Shown: one piece after another, positions 1 to 5,038 of the stretch
Layout: each line of letters starts with the position of its first letter
How positions within the stretch are numbered: position 1 is the first letter of the stretch
DNA from: Candidatus Zhuqueibacterota bacterium
GTDB taxonomy: Bacteria > Zhuqueibacterota > Zhuqueibacteria > Oceanimicrobiales > Oceanimicrobiaceae
Direction of reading: 5' to 3'
DNA length: 8,433 bases
NCBI GenBank assembly: GCA_011775825.1
Contig: JAABYK010000611.1
Span: 1-8,433, forward strand
Made by a program: the position numbers and the translations under genes
Notes under the pieces: generated by a model
Database searches by the model: none
Told to the model about the DNA's origin: nothing
The model's input: only the letters and a program-made list of their open reading frames with translations

Positions 1-183
1 GCTGTCGTAGTTAAAGTCCCGGTAGCCTACAGTCACAGGTTCCGAGGTACATTCTTGTGCGATGAGCAAGCCAGCATTGAACGTTATGCCCATCCAAACA
101 ATGATGCAAATTACGTTTGAGATTTTTGTCAATTGCAGCAATGCTTTCATTCCACAACCAGAAGACGGCTTATGTACAGTCAT
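1..183 (-). CDS. Partial secreted or membrane-anchored protein of unknown function (5' end only)
   Basis: An open frame of 61 codons starts at ATG (183-181) and is still open at the left edge, so only the N-terminus is present. A GAGGGGGG purine run (complement of 191-198) lies 7 nt before the ATG and supports this start. A second in-frame ATG at residue 12 (position 150) has no comparable site. Residues about 24-42 form a hydrophobic stretch (VICIIVWMGITF, then AGLLIA), followed by QECTSEP, which looks like a signal peptide with cleavage near residue 42-44. The N-region before it is longer than usual. The mature part visible is only about 18 residues (ending VGYRDFNYDS), too little to identify a family. 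The gene is transcribed divergently from sdhC. That the ORF is a real gene is inferred from the ribosome binding site, the signal-like segment and the uninterrupted frame. Confidence 0.6.
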   Translation of the reverse strand, partial: MTVHKPSSGCGMKALLQLTKISNVICIIVWMGITFNAGLLIAQECTSEPVTVGYRDFNYDS

Positions 184-260
184 GTGTCTACCCCCCTCAT
201 CGATTGACATACCAAGTTTTAAATCTCTTACATGCACGCATAGGATACCGCGTAATAGAT

Positions 261-316
261 TGTTGCTATTTGTTGCTACCAAGGTGTTATTGTTTCTAAC
301 ATAAATCTAACATAAA
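261..316. repeat. Two adjacent sets of short direct repeats (10-bp and 11-bp period)
   Basis: TGTTGCTA occurs at 261-268 and again at 271-278, a 10-bp period. TCTAACATAAA occurs as a perfect tandem pair at 295-305 and 306-316, an 11-bp period. Both periods match about one helical turn, so repeated sites would face the same side of the DNA, as is common for dimeric or cooperative regulators. They lie 33-88 bp upstream of the candidate sdh -35 box. The repeats are seen directly; a regulatory role is inference. Confidence 0.5.
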
Positions 317-348
317 TTTAAAGAAAACTTGCCTGATTTGAGTCTTCT

Positions 349-379
349 TTGACTTGATTTTTTAGAATGGAAATACTAT
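349..379 (+). promoter_or_regulatory. Candidate sigma-70 type promoter for sdhCAB
   Basis: A -35-like TTGACT (349-354) is followed after 19 nt by a -10-like TACTAT (374-379). Initiation near 386 would give a leader of about 75 nt before the sdhC start. The spacer is longer than the optimal 17 nt, so the call is tentative. The -10 element lies inside a palindrome (369-385), which makes control by a repressor-type protein plausible. Confidence 0.35.
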
Positions 380-385
380 ATTTCC
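369..385. promoter_or_regulatory. Candidate operator palindrome over the sdh -10 box
   Basis: GGAAATA (369-375), a three-base centre CTA, and TATTTCC (379-385) form a perfect 7-bp inverted repeat. It contains the whole candidate -10 box of the sdh promoter. The size and symmetry suit a homodimeric helix-turn-helix regulator. No regulator gene is in the window, and the match to a specific family is unknown. Confidence 0.4.
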
Positions 386-459
386 AAGCGAAATGAGTCA
401 ATATTTTAACACCCTCCCTCTCCTATTTCAAGCATTTAACAAACATTGGAGCCCTAACT

Positions 460-1155
460 ATGGTGCCATTCTCTAAACTGCTATGGTCTTCTGTAGGTAA
501 GAAGGTCGTTATGGCCATTACCGGTTTGGCGATGATCATTTTCTTAATTGAGCACTTATCCGGCAATCTGCTTTTATTCAACAAAAATCCGGAGCCGTTT
601 AACAAGTATTCGCATTTTCTCATCAGCTTTGGTTCAATACTGGTTGTCGTGGAACTGATTTTGGTCGCCATCTTGGTTTTCCACATGATTTCCGGGATTT
701 CCATTGCTTTGGGCAAACGAAAAGCGCGGCCTTCACGTTACGCCAAAACCGGATCTGCTGGTGGTGCCAGCAAAAAAACTTTTTCATCCATGACCATGAT
801 TTACACGGGCATTTTGCTGTTCGTTTTTGTCGTTATTCATTTGAAGACGTTCAAATATGGTCCAGGAATCGAGGAGGGCTACGTTGTTGCTACCAACGGC
901 GGGGAGCAGATACGCGATTTGCACGGGCTCGTCTACGATGTATTTCAAAAACCCGGCTATGTCATCTGGTACGTGGTTTCGATGATGTTTTTGGGATTTC
1001 ACCTTCGTCACGGATTTTGGAGCGCATTTCAATCTTTGGGAGCCTATCACCCGCGCTATATGCCGATTATCTATTCCGTAGGGATCATCGTAGCCATCGT
1101 GTTAGCCGTGGGTTTTCTTGGTATTCCACTCTGGATTTATTTCACAGGAGCTTGA
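460..1155 (+). CDS. sdhC: Succinate dehydrogenase cytochrome b subunit (type B, b558 family)
   Basis: This is the membrane anchor of succinate:quinone oxidoreductase (complex II). It binds heme b and passes electrons from SdhB to the quinone pool. The 231-residue protein has five hydrophobic segments, near residues 16-34, 54-84, 110-128, 166-182 and 202-228. This fits the single large cytochrome b of the Bacillus/Wolinella-like type B enzymes rather than a SdhC plus SdhD pair, and no sdhD is present. Histidines within or next to the helices (H32, H75, H127, H181 and H184) are candidates for the four axial ligands of two hemes, by analogy with the family. The start has GGAG (448-451) 8 nt upstream. 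It is the first gene of sdhCAB; sdhA begins 4 nt after its stop, and the sdhA ribosome binding site lies inside the last sdhC codons. The electron acceptor in this family is often menaquinone, but the sequence alone does not settle this. Confidence 0.93.
   Translation: MVPFSKLLWSSVGKKVVMAITGLAMIIFLIEHLSGNLLLFNKNPEPFNKYSHFLISFGSILVVVELILVAILVFHMISGISIALGKRKARPSRYAKTGSAGGASKKTFSSMTMIYTGILLFVFVVIHLKTFKYGPGIEEGYVVATNGGEQIRDLHGLVYDVFQKPGYVIWYVVSMMFLGFHLRHGFWSAFQSLGAYHPRYMPIIYSVGIIVAIVLAVGFLGIPLWIYFTGA
1146..1150 (+). promoter_or_regulatory. Ribosome binding site that fixes the sdhA start
   Basis: AGGAG within the last codons of sdhC stands 9 nt before ATG 1160. It decides against the earlier in-frame start at 1118 and suggests that sdhA translation is coupled to sdhC. 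Confidence 0.7.
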
Positions 1156-1159
1156 CGCT

Positions 1160-3070
1160 ATGAAACTTGAATCAAAAGTGCCCGACGGCCCTGTCGCCGA
1201 GAAATGGGACAAACATCGATTTGATCTCAAATTAGTGAATCCGGCCAACAAGCGAAAATACACGATTATTGTCGTCGGAACGGGACTGGCCGGAGCTGCT
1301 GCCGCTGCATCGCTGGGAGAGTTGGGATACAACGTTCTGAATTTTTGCATCCAGGATTCTGCTCGACGAGCGCACAGCATCGCCGCACAAGGAGGAATCA
1401 ATGCGGCCAAAAACTATCCCAACGATGGGGACAGCATTTGGCGCTTGTTTTACGATACGGTCAAGGGAGGCGATTATCGATCGCGCGAAGCCAACGTTTA
1501 TCGACTGGCGCAAATTAGCAATGAAATCATTGATCAGTGTGTGGCGCAAGGTGTGCCGTTTGCGCGGGAATATGGTGGACTGCTGGACAACCGCTCATTT
1601 GGCGGTGCACAGGTCTCGCGAACGTTTTACGCCCGTGGACAAACCGGTCAGCAATTGCTGTTGGGAGCTTACAGTTCCCTGATGCGGCAGGTAGATGTTG
1701 GCAAAGTGAAAATGTATCCCCGCCACGAAATGTTGGACCTCGTCGTCAAAGACGGCAAAGCAGTCGGGATCGTGACCAGAAATCTGGTCAACGGCAGCAT
1801 CGACTCCTATGCCGCCGACGCCGTGGTTCTTTGCACCGGAGGGTACGGCAATGTTTACTATCTTTCCACAAATGCCCAAAATTCCAATGTGACGGCTGCC
1901 TGGCGTTGTTACAAACGTGGCGCTTTTTTTGCAAACCCGTGTTTTACCCAAATTCATCCGACGTGCATTCCGATGCATGGGACGTATCAATCCAAACTCA
2001 CGTTGATGAGCGAAAGTTTGCGCAATGATGGCCGGGTTTGGGTGCCCAAAGAGAAGGGCGACAAACGGCCACCAAATGAAATCTCGGAGGAGGAACGCGA
2101 TTACTATCTCGAACGAAAATATCCCAGTTTTGGTAATTTAGTGCCACGAGATGTGGCCTCTCGAAACGCCAAAGACGTCTGCGACGAAGGACGCGGAGTC
2201 GGCGAAACCGGTCTCGCAGTTTACCTGGATTTTGCCGACGCCATCAAGCGCATGGGCGTGGATGGAGTCCGAGATAAGTACGGCAATTTGTTCGATATGT
2301 ACCAGCGCATCACCGGTGAAAATCCCTACGAAGTTCCGATGCGCATTTTTCCTGCGGTGCATTACACTATGGGCGGTTTGTGGGTTGATTACAATTTGAT
2401 GAGTACGGTTCCCGGACTGTTTGTGTTAGGCGAAGCTAATTTCTCCGATCACGGTGCCAACCGTCTTGGCGCCAGCGCTCTGATGCAAGGCCTGGCCGAC
2501 GGCTACTTCATCATCCCGTATACCATCGGCGACTACCTGGCACGCATGACCCCAAACGGTACAACCACCGAAGACTCGCAGTTTAAAGAAGTAGAGGCGT
2601 CTGTAAAATCTCACGTTTCCAAACTCCTGTCCGTCAAAGGCGAAAAGTCTGTGCAGGAATTTCATCGCGAATTGGGGCATTTGATTTGGGAGTACATTGG
2701 CATGTCCCGCAACGAAAAGGGCTTAAAACATGCATTGGAAGCCATTCCGAAGCTCAAAGAGGAGTTCTGGGAGAACGTGATGATTCCCGATGACGCAGCT
2801 AATTTGAATAAGAATCTCGAATTTGCCGGCCGAGTTGCGGACTATTTTGAACTTGGCGAGTTGATGGCCAAAGACGCACTGGACAGGAAGGAGTCGTGTG
2901 GCGGTCATTTCCGGGAAGAATCGCAAACGCCCGAAGGCGAAGCCTTGAGAGACGACAAGAAATTCAGCTACGTTGCTGCGTGGGAATACAACAATGGGAA
3001 AGAACCCGCACTTCACAAAGAGCAACTGACGTTTGAAAATGTCGAACTAACCCAACGAAGCTACAAGTAA
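1160..3070 (+). CDS. sdhA: Succinate dehydrogenase flavoprotein subunit
   Basis: This is the catalytic subunit of complex II, which oxidises succinate to fumarate on covalently bound FAD at the cytoplasmic face of the membrane. In the 636-residue protein, the FAD dinucleotide motif GTGLAG is at 40-45. The flavin-linking histidine is H72 in RRAHSIAAQGG. Active-site residues by family analogy are H266 in IHPT, R330 in PRDVASR and H401 in HYTMGG. The FAD-binding signature GEANFSDHGANRLGAS is at 424-439, followed by the helical and C-terminal domains. The wording GANRLGASALMQ and the length suit the Bacillus/Bacteroidota-type subfamily found with a type B cytochrome. I chose ATG 1160 because AGGAG (1146-1150) lies 9 nt before it. 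A start at 1118 would add 14 residues inside sdhC with no such site. It lies 4 nt after sdhC and 14 nt before sdhB. Fumarate reduction in reverse cannot be excluded. Confidence 0.96.
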   Translation: MKLESKVPDGPVAEKWDKHRFDLKLVNPANKRKYTIIVVGTGLAGAAAAASLGELGYNVLNFCIQDSARRAHSIAAQGGINAAKNYPNDGDSIWRLFYDTVKGGDYRSREANVYRLAQISNEIIDQCVAQGVPFAREYGGLLDNRSFGGAQVSRTFYARGQTGQQLLLGAYSSLMRQVDVGKVKMYPRHEMLDLVVKDGKAVGIVTRNLVNGSIDSYAADAVVLCTGGYGNVYYLSTNAQNSNVTAAWRCYKRGAFFANPCFTQIHPTCIPMHGTYQSKLTLMSESLRNDGRVWVPKEKGDKRPPNEISEEERDYYLERKYPSFGNLVPRDVASRNAKDVCDEGRGVGETGLAVYLDFADAIKRMGVDGVRDKYGNLFDMYQRITGENPYEVPMRIFPAVHYTMGGLWVDYNLMSTVPGLFVLGEANFSDHGANRLGASALMQGLADGYFIIPYTIGDYLARMTPNGTTTEDSQFKEVEASVKSHVSKLLSVKGEKSVQEFHRELGHLIWEYIGMSRNEKGLKHALEAIPKLKEEFWENVMIPDDAANLNKNLEFAGRVADYFELGELMAKDALDRKESCGGHFREESQTPEGEALRDDKKFSYVAAWEYNNGKEPALHKEQLTFENVELTQRSYK

Positions 3071-3084
3071 GGAGAGTCACCCTT

Positions 3085-3834
3085 ATGAAAAGCATGACCC
3101 TGCACTTGAAAGTGTGGCGACAAAAGAATGCCCAGAGCAAGGGCAAAATGGTGGATTACACCGTCACCGATGTCTCGCCCGACATGTCCTTTCTGGAAAT
3201 GCTGGATGTTTTGAATGAAGACTTGATTCGAGATGGCGGCGAACCCATCGAGTTTGATAACGACTGCCGAGAAGGCATTTGCGGGATGTGCAGCCTGGTG
3301 ATCGACGGCGTAGCACACGGTCCCTGGCGCGGAGCAGCCGTATGTCAGCTCCACATGCGTGAATACAAAGATGGCGACACCATTACTGTGGAGCCCTGGC
3401 GTGCGAAAGCGTTCCCCGTGATCAAAGATTTGGTGGTGGACCGCACGGCTTTCGACCGCATCATCGAGGCTGGCGGCTATATTTCCGTGAACGCAGGCGC
3501 AGCGCCAGACGCCAATGCCATACCCATTCCGAAAGAAATCGCAGACGAGGCCATGGATGCGGCTGCCTGCATCGGATGCGGTGCGTGCGTGGCTGCCTGT
3601 CCCAATGCTTCTGCTTCTCTTTTCGCAGCCGCGAAAATCTCACAACTTGCACTCCTGCCGCAAGGCCACCCGGAACGCAAACGACGCGTCATAAGGATGG
3701 CAGACCAAATGGATAAAGAAGGCTTCGGCGATTGCTCGAACCATGCGGAATGCGAAGCCGTCTGTCCAAAAGAAATCTCCATTTCTCACATTGCGCGGAT
3801 GAAGCGTGAATACATGAAGGCGAATCTGAGTTAA
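3085..3834 (+). CDS. sdhB: Succinate dehydrogenase iron-sulfur subunit
   Basis: This subunit carries electrons from the SdhA flavin to the heme and quinone in SdhC through three Fe-S clusters. In the 249-residue protein the N-terminal ferredoxin fold holds the [2Fe-2S] ligands C61, C66, C69 and C87 (CREGICGMC, then AVC). The C-terminal domain has CIGCGACVAAC (C162, C165, C168, C172) and CSNHAECEAVCP (C217, C223, C227). By analogy with E. coli SdhB, C162, C165, C168 and C227 bind the [4Fe-4S] cluster, and C172, C217 and C223 bind the [3Fe-4S] cluster. All eleven expected cysteines are present. The start has GGAG (3071-3074) 10 nt upstream, directly after the sdhA stop codon. It is the last gene of sdhCAB; no classical hairpin plus T-run terminator follows, only the palindromes from 3912 onward. 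Confidence 0.96.
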   Translation: MKSMTLHLKVWRQKNAQSKGKMVDYTVTDVSPDMSFLEMLDVLNEDLIRDGGEPIEFDNDCREGICGMCSLVIDGVAHGPWRGAAVCQLHMREYKDGDTITVEPWRAKAFPVIKDLVVDRTAFDRIIEAGGYISVNAGAAPDANAIPIPKEIADEAMDAAACIGCGACVAACPNASASLFAAAKISQLALLPQGHPERKRRVIRMADQMDKEGFGDCSNHAECEAVCPKEISISHIARMKREYMKANLS

Positions 3835-3911
3835 CTTATTTTTTGACAACAATAAACTGGACGCTCAATGATTTTTACTACCTCACACTTTTCACGTTAG
3901 GGGCCAGACAT

Positions 3912-4024
3912 TATAAACATGTCACCCCTTCAGGGGTTGTCCGGTTCAAAAAACCGCGTAGCGGTGTCATGTTTATAGAAAATTCCATTCATTTTTAATA
4001 CCAAAAACCACGTAGTGGTGACAT
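3912..4024. repeat. Array of three related short palindromes (REP-like)
   Basis: Three stem-loops share one plan. Unit 1, read on the minus strand (3937-3912), is ACCCC-TGAA-GGGGT followed by GACATGTTTATA. Unit 2 (3953-3977) is ACCGC-GTA-GCGGT followed by GTCATGTTTATA. Unit 3 (4007-4024) is ACCAC-GTA-GTGGT followed by GACAT. The fourth stem position is C-G, G-C or A-T in the three units, so the sequence changes while pairing is kept. Units 1 and 2 face each other, so TATAAACATG (3912-3921) and CATGTTTATA (3968-3977) form a larger perfect inverted repeat. CGGTT (3942-3946) can also pair with AACCG (3952-3956), which would compete with the unit 2 stem. It resembles repetitive extragenic palindromes, but the genome copy number is unknown. 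Confidence 0.6.
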
Positions 4025-4027
4025 CTC

Positions 4028-4048
4028 AATGTCGAATGCTACGACATT
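4028..4048. repeat. Seven-bp hairpin
   Basis: AATGTCG (4028-4034) and CGACATT (4042-4048) form a perfect inverted repeat around a 7-nt loop, directly after the palindrome array. No T-run follows on either strand, so it is not a typical intrinsic terminator. It may be a degenerate relative of the array or a factor-binding site. Confidence 0.4.
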
Positions 4049-4083
4049 ACGAACAGTAACAAAAAGTGTCAGGTAGCAAGAAA

Positions 4084-4250
4084 TGATTAGAAAGTCGTCA
4101 CAAAACGAGAGTTGCAGAAATCATCCACACAGGATAAGCTAGCATATTGGTTAAGTAGGCCTCCCGAAGCAACGAATCGCAGCAGTGGACTATTTACGGA
4201 AACAAATCCAAAAGATCGCTTCGAATTTTTATGTATCGTTAAACAAATAA
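4084..4250 (+). pseudogene. Frameshifted remnant of a small YWLSRPPE-type protein gene
   Basis: Three reading frames must be joined to read a coherent peptide. ATG ATT AGA starts at 4084. A one-base slip near 4093 leads into VVTKRELQKSSTQDKLAYWLSRPPE (up to 4168), and a second slip at 4169-4170 leads into QRIAAVDYLRKQIQK and a stop at 4248-4250. Dropping C4170 gives PPEERIAAVDYLRKQ, which matches my recollection of a common short conserved protein (about 60-90 residues) often found next to a nucleotidyltransferase gene. The usual C-terminal part is not recognisable and no nucleotidyltransferase follows. The 3' end overlaps the 3' end of the convergent toxin gene by 22 bp. The frames are seen directly; the family link is from memory and not verified. 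Sequencing error is an alternative explanation for the two shifts. Confidence 0.5.
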
Positions 4251-4534
4251 CGAGTGATATCCAGAGCACCATGGAAGACGCCAAGAATGTCTATGTCTCG
4301 ATTGGGTTTAATTAGATATGAGATTCGATAGTGCCCATACAAAAGGATTCGCACTTCTCTTTCTGGAATTTGCTCATATCGATAGCCGATTTTGGGGAAT
4401 TTCAAAAGAATTTGCGCTTTATCATAAATTGCATCAACCGTTCGAGCCGCCGCATTAGGATTGTCTGCTGCAATATAATCGTAGATCTCTTGGAGCCATT
4501 TTTCAGCTTCGGCCGTCCAATTTATTTTTGCCAA
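4229..4534 (-). CDS. Type II toxin, ParE/RelE superfamily
   Basis: This is a 101-residue protein with the compact helix-helix-sheet plan of the ParE/RelE fold. The N-terminal strand is KINWTAEAE (3-11), followed by a helical hairpin with the typical EIYDYIAADNPNAA (16-29) and the FPKIGYRY turn (46-53). The C-terminal sheet includes VRILLYGHYRISYLI (61-75) and DILGVFHGALD (82-92). ParE members act on DNA gyrase and RelE members cleave mRNA on the ribosome; which applies here cannot be told from the sequence. The start is TTG (4534-4532), supported by GGAG (4544-4547) 9 nt upstream; no ATG fits. The gene overlaps the end of the antitoxin gene by 13 bp, the usual antitoxin-first arrangement with coupled translation. 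The family usually auto-represses its operon through the antitoxin or the complex. Confidence 0.85.
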   Translation of the reverse strand: MAKINWTAEAEKWLQEIYDYIAADNPNAAARTVDAIYDKAQILLKFPKIGYRYEQIPEREVRILLYGHYRISYLIKPNRDIDILGVFHGALDITRYLFNDT

Positions 4535-4707
4535 GTGCGAATTCTCCGTTTCATTTCTTCGTTGCTAATTGTTCTGCCTTCGTCAGAATCAGCCAGACCT
4601 CGTTTCACCATTTGTGCAAAGGCTAGTTCACGGAGAATCTCATCAAAGCTACTATCCTCAGGTTGTCCTTGGATGATTCTAATCATTTGTTCTTTTATTG
4701 ATGCCAT
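4522..4707 (-). CDS. Antitoxin of the ParE/RelE-type pair
   Basis: This 61-residue charged protein lies immediately upstream of the toxin and overlaps it by 13 bp. It resembles the short antitoxins commonly paired with ParE-like toxins. It has an N-terminal segment KEQMIRIIQGQPEDSSFDEIL (5-25), a middle helix ELAFAQMVKRGLADSDEGR (27-45), and the recurring tail ISNEEMKRRIRTW (47-59), which probably wraps the toxin. The DNA-binding type is not obvious from sequence alone. The start ATG (4707-4705) has AGGAAGAG (complement of 4714-4721) 6 nt upstream. That site overlaps the stop codon of the small upstream ORF, so translation may be coupled to it. Loss of this labile partner would free the toxin, as in other type II systems. 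Confidence 0.8.
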   Translation of the reverse strand: MASIKEQMIRIIQGQPEDSSFDEILRELAFAQMVKRGLADSDEGRTISNEEMKRRIRTWQK

Positions 4708-4719
4708 ATTTTACTCTTC

Positions 4720-4878
4720 CTATGTTGGGATTATGAGCCGTTTGACCAAAGGCTCCCAATGCAATTTGAAGTAGAAGGAGTCTCTCTTGTAAATAAAGTT
4801 GGCATTTTTACGAAAAAAAGCAAGCTCTATTTCTGTCTTTGTGTCTTTGTCTGAATCTATGAGTGTCGGCTTGAACAC
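4720..4878 (-). CDS. Small hypothetical ORF upstream of the antitoxin (52 aa)
   Basis: A 52-residue frame starts at GTG (4878-4876) and stops at TAG (4722-4720). I do not recognise it. It is rich in charged and aromatic residues: KPTLIDSDKDTKTEIE at the start, then LAFFRKNANFIYKRDSFYF, and KLHWEPLVKRLIIPT at the end. This composition looks like a soluble globular fragment rather than random translation. The stop codon lies in the Shine-Dalgarno site of the antitoxin, as expected of an operon partner. There is no good ribosome binding site for the GTG. An ATG at 4897 is out of frame by one base in a run of four A on the plus strand (4885-4888). Removing one of these would give a 56-residue ORF, so it may be a frameshifted or decayed gene, or the C-terminal remnant of a longer one. 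Confidence 0.4.
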   Translation of the reverse strand: MFKPTLIDSDKDTKTEIELAFFRKNANFIYKRDSFYFKLHWEPLVKRLIIPT

Positions 4879-5038
4879 TGAGTTAAAATTTGGTCATTAA
4901 ACTACGTTGACTTTTCTCACTGAATTTGATTCACCACAAATGGATAGATCAGTACCCACTTAACATAACTGGCTAACATCAAAATCAAGATCGACATAAA
5001 GGTTTTCCGTCAGTTCTTTGGTTTCGGCTACAGTTGAC
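4879..5038. other. Intergenic stretch with a possible gene tail
   Basis: This 160-bp gap between two leftward genes has no definite gene. On the minus strand, a short frame following the hydrolase-OsmC gene reads TVAETKELTENLYVDLDFDV and stops at 4960-4962. It has no start codon; its upstream limit is a TAA inside the last hydrolase codons. The sequence AAAGGAGG in those last codons (complement of about 5045-5052) looks like a strong ribosome binding site but has no usable start at the right distance. It may be the debris of a lost downstream gene. Confidence 0.35.

Larger units (their letters stand above)
184..459. promoter_or_regulatory. Divergent intergenic control region upstream of sdhC
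   Basis: These 276 bases lie between two divergent genes and contain no convincing gene. They are AT-rich and hold two sets of short direct repeats (261-316), a candidate promoter at 349-379, and a 17-bp palindrome at 369-385, each listed separately. A weak leftward promoter can be read on the complement as TTGGTA, 17 nt, TCTATT (about 282 down to 254), but it is too poor to call. The stretch from 386 to 459 would be the sdh leader and shows no strong hairpin. Confidence 0.6.
3835..4083. other. Non-coding stretch downstream of sdhB with clustered palindromes
   Basis: No gene is visible here. The first 75 bases are AT-rich and unremarkable, with an isolated TTGACA at 3843-3848 that lacks a good -10 partner. 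From 3912 on there are three related palindromes and a separate 7-bp hairpin. The region lies between the rightward sdh operon and a leftward toxin-antitoxin block, so structures here could protect or end transcripts from both sides; that role is inference. Confidence 0.55.

Noticed and set aside
62..304. 80-codon plus-strand frame in the region left of sdhC
   Set aside because: It lies opposite the better supported minus-strand gene start at 183, has no ribosome binding site, and its translation has no domain-like pattern.
1118..1159. Upstream extension of sdhA by 14 codons
   Set aside because: It falls inside the end of sdhC without a ribosome binding site, while AGGAG stands 9 nt before ATG 1160.
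3843..3871. TTGACA as a promoter after sdhB
   Set aside because: The only -10-like partner at a usable distance is AATGAT (18 nt away, 4 of 6 matches), and no gene follows on the plus strand except the remnant.
4112..4315. 67-codon plus-strand frame as an intact gene
   Set aside because: Its first third carries the YWLSRPPE signature, but after 4169 the conserved continuation is in another frame, so the rest is a shadow; the locus is better read as a frameshifted remnant.
4331..4774. 147-codon plus-strand frame
   Set aside because: It is antisense to the toxin, antitoxin and small ORF, which have matching family features and ribosome binding sites.
4834..4849. Tandem TGTCTTTG repeat
   Set aside because: It falls in codons of the small minus-strand ORF (Thr/Lys/Asp codons) and two copies of 8 bp are weak evidence for a repeat element.
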